Source of the DNA: Candidatus Jordarchaeia archaeon
GTDB taxonomy: Archaea; Asgardarchaeota; Jordiarchaeia; Jordiarchaeales; Jordiarchaeaceae
Assembly (NCBI GenBank): GCA_029856435.1
Contig: JAHQXB010000080.1
Span: 1-32,090 of the forward strand
Direction of reading: 5' to 3'
Length of the DNA stretch: 32,090 nt
Below, piece by piece: positions 9,469 to 17,838 of the stretch. The position numbers were made by a program, and so were the translations under genes. Position 1 is the first letter of the stretch, and each line of letters opens with the position of its first letter. The notes beneath the pieces were generated by a model. It worked only from the letters and a program-made list of their open reading frames with translations. It did not search any database and had not been told where the DNA came from.

Positions 9469-9909
9469 ACATTCCACCTTCCTAATAGTCGACTAAAATG
9501 GCACTGATACAACTATTATAAATACCTTTTTCACAAGACTAAAGAAAAAACTATGAAACCAATCACACTGAGCAGAATCTAATAGTTAAAAAATTGGAAA
9601 AATAGAATGGGAAAAATTCGAATGTGTAATGTTGATGTTTATCTTAATTTTTGGGGAACCTCGCCTTATGTATGTAGCTTCTCTTCTATGCGTAATCGCT
9701 TTTTCCTCTCAAAAAAAGGAGGCTTAACAGGGCTTCCTTCCAAATAATCCTAAAAAAAGGAGTAAGAATGGCTAACCCTGCACACATACCATGTCAACAA
9801 ACCACATACTTACGACAAGGCCCCAATTTTTGGCTGAGAAACACAAAAATCGGTGGGGAACATTTTTCTGTTTTTTGGTTGGGGTGTAGTGTAATTATAG
9901 CGTATGGGA
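9469..9909. other. Gap with a possible worn copy of the 107-bp element
   Basis: No gene. Positions about 9660-9790 show a weak match to the mobile element family at 17-23 kb (a TCG-C..TCTCAAAAA-AGGAG block, then AGGGCTTCCTTC), but without clear ends or target duplication. Confidence 0.3.
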
Positions 9910-10641
9910 TTAGAACATGAAGCAATGTGCGACGCAGTGGGGCTCGAAGTATTCTACTAGTTTGAAGTCCCAGTTGTAGCCGGTTACTAGTTTGAGGTAT
10001 TGGCAGTTGTACTGCATTATTCCGCATTGTATGGTGCCGTCACGCCTTTTTGCTAGGCCTTCCTCATAGGCTAGTTTGCATGCTTCCTTAAGGTAGCATG
10101 TAGGATAGATAATGTGTATGCTTCCGTCTCCGTTTTTCTTGTAGCCCATTTGGTGGTGAGCCATCATGGTTTGGATGGTGTCTTTTCTATATTTTTCGAG
10201 TATTCCATCTATGTCGATGTTTCGTTCTTCACTGTTTTCAGCTTTTTCCAGGTCTTTGGTGAAGCTGTGTCCCACTTCCATGCTTGCAGCGCCGATTCGT
10301 CCCTCAAAAAAGTTTTCCACATTAAACTGGGCGTATACTGCTGCACAGTAGGGGAAGGGATAATTGTCAGCCAGAGAAATTAGATACTCTTTTAACTGGT
10401 CTAAGGTTTTGATTTCTTGGGCTGGCTCTTCTCCCACCTTCCTTTTCACAAATCGCAAAGCGTGCTTTATGAAGTTGATGGTATAAACTGGACCGAAGGT
10501 TTTTTCCACGGCTTTATAACCTTCGATCACCAGTCCTGTTAGAAGTTTTGTGTCTGGAAGCTCGTAGGGAGCCTTCTCCAACATTTTGAAATCAGAGATC
10601 TTGAAAACCGCCAATTTTAACACCAGCTTCACTAATCGCAT
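9910..10641 (-). CDS. Cysteine-rich protein, paralog of 18096-18779
   Basis: Up to 243 residues; not a family I can name with certainty. The N-terminal half is helix-rich with F-G-P-V-Y-T and a D-N-Y-P turn. The C-terminal part has C-x2-K-E-A-C-K-L-A, then C-x6-C-x6-T-G, D-F-x-L-x-x-Y-x-x-P-x-C and a last cysteine. The same spacing occurs in the gene at 18096-18779, so these residues are likely functional, perhaps binding metal or a cofactor. The layout recalls the cysteine-bearing end of V4R (4-vinyl reductase-like) or ATC-hydrolase-like domains, but the match is loose. The start is uncertain: no ribosome site precedes the ATG at 10641, and in-frame TTG/ATG codons lie 14 and 19 codons further in. 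Confidence 0.65.
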   Translation of the reverse strand: MRLVKLVLKLAVFKISDFKMLEKAPYELPDTKLLTGLVIEGYKAVEKTFGPVYTINFIKHALRFVKRKVGEEPAQEIKTLDQLKEYLISLADNYPFPYCAAVYAQFNVENFFEGRIGAASMEVGHSFTKDLEKAENSEERNIDIDGILEKYRKDTIQTMMAHHQMGYKKNGDGSIHIIYPTCYLKEACKLAYEEGLAKRRDGTIQCGIMQYNCQYLKLVTGYNWDFKLVEYFEPHCVAHCFMF

Positions 10642-10987
10642 TTTTGAGGCGCATTCAATTAAATAATAACATTTTTATAATAAAAACTTTGCCACATTAA
10701 GTTAAATATACAAATTGAGATATTACAATTTTATTTAGTAACACCACCAGATAAACTCGCCAAGCTTAATTTGCACCCCAAAAAATTTTTCAAAAAAGTA
10801 TATAATCCCCGCGACCCAAAAGGAGCAAAAAAACAAAAAGTTTCCAAATAACAAATACATCTAAGACCTACCCTCGAAACAACACACGAAAATAAGTATC
10901 CGCGAGAACGCACAAACGCTTATCTCAGGCAAAGCAAAAACATATTTCCGCGAACTTATTGTTCTACAATTTATGGGAGGTTTCACA
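10642..10987. other. Intergenic region between divergent genes
   Basis: AT-rich, no gene seen. It holds the start regions of the cysteine-rich protein (minus strand) and of 4-hydroxybutyryl-CoA dehydratase (plus strand). GGGAGG at 10975-10980 is the ribosome site of the latter. Confidence 0.5.
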
Positions 10988-12451
10988 TTGTTAAAAACTA
11001 AAGAACAATTCATTGAGAGTTTGAAGAAGCAGAAGCCGGAAATCTACATGTTCGGTGAGAAAATTGAGGATCGGGTTACTCACCCTCTACTTAAACCCCA
11101 AATCGACGTTATTGGTTTAACCTATGAATTGGCTCACGACCCTCGATACCGGGAGTTTACCACCGCAAAATCGCACTTAACCGGCACGGTGGTGAACCGC
11201 TTCACCCATGTTAACCAGAGCTCCGACGATCTCATTAAGAAGGTGCAAATGATTAGAATGTATGCCCGCCAGTGCTGCTGCATCCAAAGATGTATGGCTA
11301 TGGACGCCCTAAACGCTCTATCCATAGTGACCCACGAAATAGACCAGAAACATAGAACGAGTTACTATGAGAATTTCAAAAACTATCTGAGCCACTTTCA
11401 GAAGGAAGACATTAGTTCCACCTGTGCCATGACCGATGTTAAAGGCGACCGCAGCCTCAGACCTTCAGAACAGGCTGACCCCGACCTCTACCTAAGGGTG
11501 GTGGAAAAAAGGGATGATGGAATAGTGGTTAGGGGTGCCAAGTGCCACACCACCGCCGCCGTCCCCTCAAACGAGCTAATCATTATGCCCACCAGGGCCC
11601 TGAGAGAGAAGGATAGTGACTACGCGGTTTCCTTCGCGGTGCCCATTGACGCTGAGGGATTGAAACTCATAGCGCGCTCCGTAACTCCTAGGGAAAGGAG
11701 AGAAATAGATTCGCCTTTCCGGGCTCGGTGGGGGGTCACTGAGACTCTCACCGTTTTTGACGATGTTTTCATACCTTGGGAAAATGTTTTCATGTGTGGA
11801 GAGTGGGAATTTGCCGGCCCCGCAGCTGAACTCTTTGCGGTTTATCACCGTCATAGTTACTGCGGATGCAAACCAGCGGTAAGCGACATTCTCATGGGAG
11901 CCGCCACACTTATCGCAGATTATAACGGTGTGAAGGATGCTGGTCACATTCGAGAAAAGATTACTGATATGATATGTACTGCGGAGCAGATGTATGCTTG
12001 TGGCATAGCGGGTTCTGTGAGGGGAAAACCCAGGGGTCCGGGCACCTATGAGCCAGACATAACTATGGTGAACATTGGAAAGTACATTGCTGGAACACAC
12101 ATCTATGAGGAGATTTATCGGGTGCACGACATTGCCGGAGGATTTGCAGTCACCTGCCCCTCAGAGAAGGATTACTTTAATCCCGAAACCAAATCCTTCC
12201 TTGAGAAGTATTTGAAGGGTAGGGCGGATGTTTCCTCTCTGGACCGTATGAAGGCTTTCAAACTGGTGGAGGATTTAACTGCTCATGGATTTGCGGGCTG
12301 GCTTATGGTGGCCAGTTGCCATGGGGGAGGCTCGCCTGAAGCCCAGAGAATTACCATATACCGTGGCTACGACTTAGAAACACGTGAGAAAATCGCCAAA
12401 TGCCTGGCCGGAATAGAGGAATTCGAAAACTTTCCAGAGTTCAAACCCTAA
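10988..12451 (+). CDS. abfD: 4-hydroxybutyryl-CoA dehydratase / vinylacetyl-CoA isomerase
   Basis: A 487-residue member of the HpaB/acyl-CoA-dehydrogenase-fold flavoprotein family. It carries all four iron-sulfur ligands of 4-hydroxybutyryl-CoA dehydratase: C-x3-C in C-I-Q-R-C (residues 98 and 102) and H-x6-C in H-R-H-S-Y-C-G-C (287 and 294). Ordinary HpaB monooxygenases lack them. The enzyme turns 4-hydroxybutyryl-CoA into crotonyl-CoA through a radical mechanism using FAD and a [4Fe-4S] cluster. It serves 4-aminobutyrate fermentation or the archaeal hydroxybutyrate carbon cycles. Two extra cysteines flank the first motif (C-C-C). A start at ATG 10973 would place the GGGAGG site inside the gene; the TTG at 10988, 7 bases after it, is the better start. 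An enoyl-CoA hydratase 1.7 kb downstream could take its product. Confidence 0.9.
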   Translation: MLKTKEQFIESLKKQKPEIYMFGEKIEDRVTHPLLKPQIDVIGLTYELAHDPRYREFTTAKSHLTGTVVNRFTHVNQSSDDLIKKVQMIRMYARQCCCIQRCMAMDALNALSIVTHEIDQKHRTSYYENFKNYLSHFQKEDISSTCAMTDVKGDRSLRPSEQADPDLYLRVVEKRDDGIVVRGAKCHTTAAVPSNELIIMPTRALREKDSDYAVSFAVPIDAEGLKLIARSVTPRERREIDSPFRARWGVTETLTVFDDVFIPWENVFMCGEWEFAGPAAELFAVYHRHSYCGCKPAVSDILMGAATLIADYNGVKDAGHIREKITDMICTAEQMYACGIAGSVRGKPRGPGTYEPDITMVNIGKYIAGTHIYEEIYRVHDIAGGFAVTCPSEKDYFNPETKSFLEKYLKGRADVSSLDRMKAFKLVEDLTAHGFAGWLMVASCHGGGSPEAQRITIYRGYDLETREKIAKCLAGIEEFENFPEFKP

Positions 12452-12463
12452 AGCTTCTCAACA

Positions 12464-12498
12464 TTTTATTTTGACCCCTTTTTTTCACTTTCTTTTTC
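12464..12498 (+). terminator. T-rich terminator after the dehydratase gene
   Basis: Three T-runs of 4-7 bases begin 13 bases after the stop codon, matching archaeal oligo-T termination. A 6-bp stem AGGCTC/GAGCCT follows at 12527-12560. Confidence 0.45.
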
Positions 12499-12798
12499 AA
12501 CATGCTTTTCATAATTTTTACTATTTAGGCTCCTTTTTTAGCAGTTCCTAGTAAGAGCCTGTGCTTGATTTAAATGTGCAATATTATAAAAAAGAGTGAC
12601 AATTGGTAGAGATTTCAAAATTTCCCGAAAAAGTTTATAGTGAAATATGTTTGAAGTTCAAGAGGGTAGATTAAGGCTGCTAAATGTGGTGGATATTTCT
12701 GTCCTTCTCAACATATCAGAATTTAAACTGCAAAAACAATTTTATAACAAAGAAGAAAGAAAACGAAGTCTAAACAAAAAATTTCAAGGCGCTAGGAA

Positions 12799-13758
12799 TT
12801 GGATGTTAGTATCGTTTGTGAGAATCTTAGGCGTTTACTGGAAGAGTCTGTGAAAAGAAATCTCGCTGAGGGTATGCTGCTTTCGGGAGGTCTAGATACC
12901 TCCATAATTGCAGCAGTGGCGTCCAAGTATAGAAAGTTGAAAGCGTTTACTGTGGCCTTTGAGGGGGCTCCCTCACCAGACGTGGAGTACGCAGAGCAGG
13001 TTGCCGAAAAATTCAATCTTGAGCACATCATTCACTATATGAGTATGGAGGAGCTTAACTATGAGATTCCCACCATTGTTCGGGTGACGAATTCTTTTGA
13101 CCCAATGGAGATAAGAAACAGTGTAGTTATTTTAGTGGGCTTAAAGGCGGCGAAGGAAGCCGGAACAAATTCTATACTCACGGGAGACGGGGCTGACGAA
13201 CTCTTCGCAGGCTACAGCTTCCTTTTCCAGTATTCCCCAAAAAAGCTGGAACGGGAGCTGCAGAGAATTTGGGAAAATATGCGTTTCTCTTCAAGAGACA
13301 TTGCAGCATACCTCAACATGGAGGTTAAGCTACCCTATTTGGATAAGAACTTTCAGTCCTATGCAAAGCAGATAGACCCCAAACTAAAAGTTCACAAAAT
13401 GAGGGGTGGCATAATTGGAAAATGGATTCTAAGGAAGGCCTTCCAAGATGTCTTGCCCCAAAACATAGTCTGGAGAGTGAAAACCCCCATAGAACAGGGC
13501 TCCGGAACAGCTCATCTCCCCCAAATATTTGAGGAATTAATTTCGGACACAACATTTGAAGAAAAGAGGAGAAGAATATGGCAAGAGGATCATGTTGAGA
13601 TACGGGATAAGGAGCATTTAGCCTACTATGAAGTATACCGCTCCGAAATAGGAGTACCCTCAGCCACAAGTACAAAAGAAAAAATCTGCCCCAAATGCAA
13701 CTCCAACGTTAAAAAAGACTCCACATACTGCAGAACATGCGGAGCATACCCCATCTAG
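12799..13758 (+). CDS. Stand-alone asparagine-synthase-like ATP pyrophosphatase with zinc ribbon
   Basis: A 319-residue protein with the synthetase half of asparagine synthase: the PP-loop S-G-G-L-D-T-S (29-35), an A-F-T-V-A-F strand, and G-D-G-A-D-E-L-F-A-G-Y (129-139). The glutaminase domain of AsnB is absent, and a C-terminal zinc ribbon C-P-x-C...C-R-x-C (Cys297, 300, 311, 314) is added. It should adenylate a carboxylate and pass it to an amine, but without glutaminase it would use free ammonia or another donor, or serve a modification pathway. The zinc ribbon suggests binding to nucleic acid or a protein. The start is a TTG with only a weak AGGA very close by; no other start fits better. 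Confidence 0.8.
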   Translation: MDVSIVCENLRRLLEESVKRNLAEGMLLSGGLDTSIIAAVASKYRKLKAFTVAFEGAPSPDVEYAEQVAEKFNLEHIIHYMSMEELNYEIPTIVRVTNSFDPMEIRNSVVILVGLKAAKEAGTNSILTGDGADELFAGYSFLFQYSPKKLERELQRIWENMRFSSRDIAAYLNMEVKLPYLDKNFQSYAKQIDPKLKVHKMRGGIIGKWILRKAFQDVLPQNIVWRVKTPIEQGSGTAHLPQIFEELISDTTFEEKRRRIWQEDHVEIRDKEHLAYYEVYRSEIGVPSATSTKEKICPKCNSNVKKDSTYCRTCGAYPI

Positions 13759-14104
13759 AAAAGCCACACCCCTGAAAAGAAGCCCAAAGTCCCAAATTTA
13801 CAAAATTCTCATAAAAGAATGGCTTAAGGAAACTATTATACAGATTATTTTTTTCCGAGTTTTCATAGCTGGTTGCATTATGGCTATTTCAAGTATACTT
13901 TGAATGTTATCTCGAGTTTTGGAATTCGCAGTGGAATATTTGAACTCAAGGGGGGTATGCCAAACAATTCTTCCATACTGTGATTGCTGGAAAGATTCTG
14001 ATTTGGTTTTTTGTTGTTTTGTTGACTCATTTTTTGTTATCAAAAAATTTAACAACATGTTTAGTATATCACCGTTTAACTGATTTAGTTCTTGGAGGAA
14101 TCTT
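13759..14104. other. Intergenic gap
   Basis: No gene recognised; AT-rich. GGAGG at about 14095 is the ribosome site of the next gene. Confidence 0.45.
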
Positions 14105-14884
14105 ATGGATCTGGAAACTATTAAAATTGAGAAGCAGGATGGCATCGGCAAAATTATTCTGAATAGGCCTGATAAGAGGAATGCCATTAGCGCCGAAATG
14201 TTTAGAGATATCGGAGAAGCCGCCCGCATCGTTTCTGACGATAACGAGGTTAAGGTGGTAATATTAACAGGGGCGGGCCCAGTTTTTTCAGCAGGCATAG
14301 ACTTCACTTCAATGGGAGCGCTGGGCGGCGCATCCTCCCGAATGTTCCGTGACATGTTGAAGAAGAGCCAGGTAAACTATGGATTGCTTGAAAGCATGGA
14401 GAAGCCCGTGATAGCCGCCATCAACGGGGCGGCCATCGGTGCGGGTTTAGAGATGGCTCTATGCTGCGACATAAGAATTGCTGCGGAGAACGCCAGAATG
14501 GGTGTTCCGGAAGTATGTTTTGGGCTGGTTCCAGATCTCGGCGGAGCTCAGAGGCTTCCCAGAATAGTGGGACTGGGGAGAGCAAAAGAGCTAATCTTCA
14601 CGGGAAGAATCATAGATGCAAAGGAGGCTGAGAGAATAGGCCTCGTGAATAGGGTGGTGCCCGCCGATAAACTAATGGATGCAGCTTTGGAAATGGCCAA
14701 TGAGATTAAGGACAACGGGTTAATCGCCGTGGGCTTGGCCAAAAAAATTGCCAACAAATCCTTGGAAATCGACTTGGAAAGCGTCCTTGAATACTCCATA
14801 CTGGCCCAAGACATATGTGTGAGAACAGAAGACATGGCAACTCTATTCCAACGCTACATGGAAAAGAAGAGCAAGAAAAAGTAA
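14105..14884 (+). CDS. Enoyl-CoA hydratase (crotonase family)
   Basis: A 259-residue crotonase. The oxyanion-hole segment F-S-A-G-I-D (61-66) and G-A-A-I-G-A-G are present. Both catalytic glutamates of true hydratases are found with the exact 20-residue spacing: E116 in G-L-E-M-A-L and E136 in V-P-E. It should add water across the double bond of a short-chain enoyl-CoA such as crotonyl-CoA, giving 3-hydroxybutyryl-CoA, the step after 4-hydroxybutyryl-CoA dehydratase. A strong GGAGG lies 6 bases before the ATG. It is a single gene, convergent with the flavoprotein at 15292. Other crotonase activities cannot be ruled out from sequence. Confidence 0.88.
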   Translation: MDLETIKIEKQDGIGKIILNRPDKRNAISAEMFRDIGEAARIVSDDNEVKVVILTGAGPVFSAGIDFTSMGALGGASSRMFRDMLKKSQVNYGLLESMEKPVIAAINGAAIGAGLEMALCCDIRIAAENARMGVPEVCFGLVPDLGGAQRLPRIVGLGRAKELIFTGRIIDAKEAERIGLVNRVVPADKLMDAALEMANEIKDNGLIAVGLAKKIANKSLEIDLESVLEYSILAQDICVRTEDMATLFQRYMEKKSKKK

Positions 14885-14922
14885 ATTGTCCCAAAAACAC
14901 TTTTTTAATTTTATTCCTCGAC

Positions 14923-15070
14923 GGCTGGAAATAGCCACAAAGACCCTCTAGTTGCCACTTCTCAACGTTAAGTTAGAGGTTTTCCCGCCGACCGGCTTGC
15001 GGGGTGAATTTCTTAAAAAGAAAGAGGAAGGAGCGAGAACTTGAGGCGGGATACTTTCGCTGATAGCCGC
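14923..15070 (+). ncRNA. Candidate structured RNA (run of hairpins)
   Basis: A GC-richer island in an AT-rich gap holds five consecutive inverted pairs: GGCT/AGCC (14923-14935), CCTCTAGTTG with CAAC and TAGAGG (14945-14979), CCCGC/GCGGG (14984-15003), TTTCTT/AAGAAA (15009-15023) and GCGG/CCGC (15046-15070). It is not a tRNA, as no T-loop was found. Strand is arbitrary. No coding frame covers it. Confidence 0.25.
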
Positions 15071-15291
15071 ATTACGGGCTAAAAAATGGTGGTGAATGTT
15101 TTTTCACTTTCACTTTGGACACAATTAGCTAGGCGTTACCTATCGTGTGCACTTAGTGTTCTAAGCTCTCTTGACATGAACCTGCTCGCAGTTGTTCCCG
15201 GGGCGAATAGCGACGAAATACGCTCAGAAGGAAGGTTGTTTGAGCCTAAAAATGCACCACACATAATGGTTGCCACTCAGCTAACAGTGCC

Positions 15292-16578
15292 TCACTTTGA
15301 GACTTGTATCATTTGGGCTAGCGACCACTTGACAAAGGAGTCGGGCAATATCGCTCCCTTTCTTCTCTTCTGGAATAGTGTTTGGTCGTATCTTTCAAAT
15401 CCCACCTCGGGGTTAACCGCACACCTGGGCTGCAATCCCGACATCATCCTCATTAGGCACTGCAGGCATCGGGTGCATTTTCTTATTTCATCTGTTTTTC
15501 CCTGTTTAACCTTGTTGGGCCAGTCTGGGTCCGCAATTGACTGTCTGCCAAGTTCAACTATGTCTGTTATTCCTTCGCGTACTGCCTGCTCTGCGAGAGC
15601 TGGATCATTTATTGATGGTGTCATTATGGGGATGTCTAGGACGCTTTTGAGTTCTGCTGCCTCTTTCAGTATGTGGTTTTTGACGTGCTCTATGCTTTCT
15701 GGAAGGAAGTATTTGAGGGCCTCATAGCATCCATCAGAAATGTTGAAGTATGAAATTCCCATGTCCTCCAGCTTCTTGGCGACGACCTTCACCTCGTCTA
15801 AGGTTAATCCTCCCGGCATGTGTTCGGCGGCGCTCATTCTCACACCTACTGGGATTACGTTTTTCACCTTTTCCAGTGTGCGTTCAGCTATTTCTACCAG
15901 AAACCTCATTCGATTCTCTAGTGATCCGCCGTACTGGTCAGTTCTCTTGTTTGAACGTGGTGAGAGAAACTGGTGTAAGAGGTATCCGTGGGGTGCGTGT
16001 ATTTCTATGCCGTCGAATCCGGCGGTTATTGCTCTCACGCACGCTTCAACGTAGCGCTCCTGCTCGCTCTGTATTTCTTCGACTGTCATTTCTCTGGGGG
16101 TCTGTCCCTTCATGTATTTTTCCAACTCGGGGCTGCCCAGCATCGGCTTGAATGTTTCTGGCAGCATCTCGGCGGACACTTCGTAGGGGATTGGTGAGGG
16201 GGCGTATGCTGGTGTGCCGTCTAGGGAGCGTCCCTGCCGTCCCAGGCCTATAGTTAGCTGTGCGAATATTTTTGCTCCGAAACTGTGTACTGCCTCCACT
16301 AGGGTGTTTAAGCTGGATATGAAGAGATCATTGTATAGGCAAAAGTTTTTGTAGAAATTGAATTGGTAAGACATTTTGGTTGCAAATATGGCTTCGGTTA
16401 TTATTAGTCCAAAGCCGCCCTTTGCTCTACGCGTGTACCAAGCTATGCTTTGTTCTGTTACAAAACCATCATGGGTTGAGAAGAGCATATCCATGGGGGC
16501 CATCGCTAATCTGTTGCTTAGTTCAATGTCTCCTATTTTGATTGGTTCAAAAAGGGTTTCGAAGCAGGGTTTCTCCAC
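15292..16578 (-). CDS. Old-yellow-enzyme family flavin oxidoreductase with 4Fe-4S motif (2,4-dienoyl-CoA reductase-like)
   Basis: A 428-residue FMN TIM barrel. Active-site histidines are in I-E-I-H-A-P-H-G-Y (194 and 197), followed by L-S-P-R-S-N-K-R-T-D-x-Y-G-G-S. A cluster motif C-x2-C-x2-C-x11-C (368-386) followed by A-V-N-P sits where 2,4-dienoyl-CoA reductase and enoate reductase bind their 4Fe-4S cluster. The C-terminal FAD/NAD(P) domain of those 650-residue enzymes is missing, so electrons must come from another protein; the FAD oxidoreductase at 20198 is a candidate. The GTG start at 16578 has no ribosome site. The frame stays open and protein-like for 28 codons upstream to 16662, near a GGAGG at 16671-16675, so the true N-terminus may be longer. 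Confidence 0.82.
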   Translation of the reverse strand: MEKPCFETLFEPIKIGDIELSNRLAMAPMDMLFSTHDGFVTEQSIAWYTRRAKGGFGLIITEAIFATKMSYQFNFYKNFCLYNDLFISSLNTLVEAVHSFGAKIFAQLTIGLGRQGRSLDGTPAYAPSPIPYEVSAEMLPETFKPMLGSPELEKYMKGQTPREMTVEEIQSEQERYVEACVRAITAGFDGIEIHAPHGYLLHQFLSPRSNKRTDQYGGSLENRMRFLVEIAERTLEKVKNVIPVGVRMSAAEHMPGGLTLDEVKVVAKKLEDMGISYFNISDGCYEALKYFLPESIEHVKNHILKEAAELKSVLDIPIMTPSINDPALAEQAVREGITDIVELGRQSIADPDWPNKVKQGKTDEIRKCTRCLQCLMRMMSGLQPRCAVNPEVGFERYDQTLFQKRRKGAILPDSFVKWSLAQMIQVSK

Positions 16579-16807
16579 AATGACTCTATCAATTACTATT
16601 TTGCTGGGCTTCTCGGTGGATTTTTCGGTTCTGGTTTCTTCCCGAATTTGCTTAAGGCTTATTTTTCATCCCTCCAAGAATGGTCTCAAACGGTAAGTTT
16701 TTATTTGATAGAGATCATACATTCCCCTTTTTATCAAAAAAGAGGAAAGAGGCTCCTCCGCATTATTCTTGTTTTCTTTATTTGCCTTTTCTTATTTGAT
16801 ATCATAG

Positions 16808-16892
16808 AAAACTTATATAAATTTTACTCTTAAAGAAAATATTTATAATAATGATTTTTAAAGGAGAATTTAAAAAAATAAGGAGGGGAAAA
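16808..16892 (+). promoter_or_regulatory. Orphan promoter and ribosome site
   Basis: Two TATA-like boxes, cttatataaa (about 16811-16820) and aaatatttataat (about 16838-16850), each with purine-rich sequence upstream, are followed by GGAGGGG at 16882-16888 and an ATG at 16893. The signals are strong, but the reading frame they serve is only 32 codons. The first box also works on the minus strand and may serve the flavoprotein gene. Confidence 0.4.
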
Positions 16893-16991
16893 ATGAAAGC
16901 CCTATTTTTACTTAGATTCGATTTTCATTTTCAAGTGGCAGGTTTTTCCCTCAGTGGTAACACTCATATCCGTTACCTGTCCGAAGCCTAG
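16893..16991 (+). other. Short ORF behind strong signals, possible truncated gene start
   Basis: Begins M-K-A-L-F-L-L and runs 32 codons. From 16908 on it is antisense to the 3' end of the minus-strand gene, so most of its codons are not independent. It could be the 5' stump of a lost gene or a chance frame. Confidence 0.2.
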
Positions 16992-17441
16992 AGCCTCCAC
17001 GGTGCCGGCACCTACCACAGCTAGGGCGCAAATGGGGCATCCCTTATATCCCAGCAGGTCTTTAGCTATTTTTCCGAAGCCCAGATACATGCAGCCGGTC
17101 AATGTTCCAGTCATGGTGTTGTCCTTCAAAGTCACTTCCACGTTTTCCACAAATTTGCTGTTTTTCACCGCGTCCGTAAAGTCCTTGGGAAGCTCGTCCA
17201 GAGTGGAAGCCGGTTCCCTGCCCAAAAGCACCCTGTCAACTATCTTCAGTACTCCCTTTAAAACATCGGCTGTGCGGCGTGAAGTTAGCGTGGTAGGTAT
17301 ACCCATATTCTCCAGAGCTGAGAGAAGAGAGCCGAAAATCACCGCATTGTTGAAAATGTTCAGCGTCACTTCCTGACCCTTTTCCGCAGTAAGCTCACCA
17401 ACAGTTTGCATCAATTTCTCAATGTTTATGTTTTCCGACAA
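16908..17441 (-). CDS. Conserved-looking protein with cysteine-rich C-terminal domain
   Basis: A 177-residue protein I cannot assign. The N-terminal half is helical with a segment resembling a dimer interface (N-I-F-N-N-A-V-I-F-G-S-L). The C-terminal half has T-G-C-M-Y, then G-C-P-I-C-A-L and a last cysteine in G-K-T-C-H-L. This recalls the V4R-like or ligand-binding cysteine domains seen in the genes at 9910 and 18096, but identity is low. It is likely cytosolic; no signal or membrane segment is seen. The TTG start at 17441 follows a GGGTGG about 8 bases upstream. Confidence 0.6.
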   Translation of the reverse strand: MSENINIEKLMQTVGELTAEKGQEVTLNIFNNAVIFGSLLSALENMGIPTTLTSRRTADVLKGVLKIVDRVLLGREPASTLDELPKDFTDAVKNSKFVENVEVTLKDNTMTGTLTGCMYLGFGKIAKDLLGYKGCPICALAVVGAGTVEALGFGQVTDMSVTTEGKTCHLKMKIESK

Positions 17442-17493
17442 CGCTTACCCACCCTAACAAGTTGAATTTATTCCTCTAAAGTATACATGGAGC

Positions 17494-17596
17494 GATGCAG
17501 AATTGTAGTCTTCTCCTCTAAAAAGGGGGTTCAAAATTCACCTAGGCTCTGCCAACCCTAAAGGAAAAGGGGAAATCAACTAACACATTCTGCATC
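17494..17596 (+). mobile_element. MITE-like element, copy A (degenerate)
   Basis: 103 bp between the inverted ends GATGCAGAAT (17494-17503) and ATTCTGCATC (17587-17596), a perfect 10-bp pair. The inside aligns loosely with copies D and E (GATGYAGAATTG, then CTCCTCTAAAAAGGGGGTT). No target duplication is visible, so it is probably an old copy. It has no coding capacity. Confidence 0.6.
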
Positions 17597-17721
17597 ATTA
17601 ATATGTAAATGTTACATTGATATTTAAAGGTTATAGGTAAAGGGTGCCAAAAGCCTCCACATAAATTAAGTATGAATGACGGTTAGAGGGAGGCATCAAG
17701 CGGTTAAATTCAAACTATTGA

Positions 17722-17731
17722 GCGTTTACTT
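17722..17731. repeat. Target-site duplication, left copy (element B)
   Basis: GCGTTTACTT is repeated at 17829-17838. With the following GG the match is 12 bp, the GG being shared by the element end and the host. Confidence 0.7.
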
Positions 17732-17828
17732 GGTGTGTAGATTAGTCCGATTCTGCCCTTCATTTTGGGGCTCTAAATCGGAAAAGAAGCCCTATAAACG
17801 AAGTCGAAATTGAAGGAAACTACACTGC
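17732..17828 (-). mobile_element. MITE-like element, copy B
   Basis: About 97 bp, in the opposite orientation to copies D and E: it contains gaagccctataaacgaag, the reverse complement of their GTTTATAGGGCTTC core. Ends are GGTGTGTAG and CTACACTGC. It is flanked by a perfect direct repeat GCGTTTACTT, showing it was inserted. It interrupts a small ORF. Confidence 0.75.
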
Positions 17829-17838
17829 GCGTTTACTT
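17829..17838. repeat. Target-site duplication, right copy (element B)
   Basis: Second copy of GCGTTTACTT, directly after the element. Confidence 0.7.

Noticed and set aside
11576..12127. 183-codon minus-strand frame inside the dehydratase gene
   Set aside because: Antisense shadow of a gene with clear catalytic motifs.
15086..15727. 213-codon plus-strand open frame
   Set aside because: Most of it is antisense to the flavoprotein gene, and the translation lacks any protein-like pattern.
17525..17550. GGTTCAAAATTCACC resembling a tRNA T-arm
   Set aside because: The stem does not pair and the sequence belongs to mobile element copy A.
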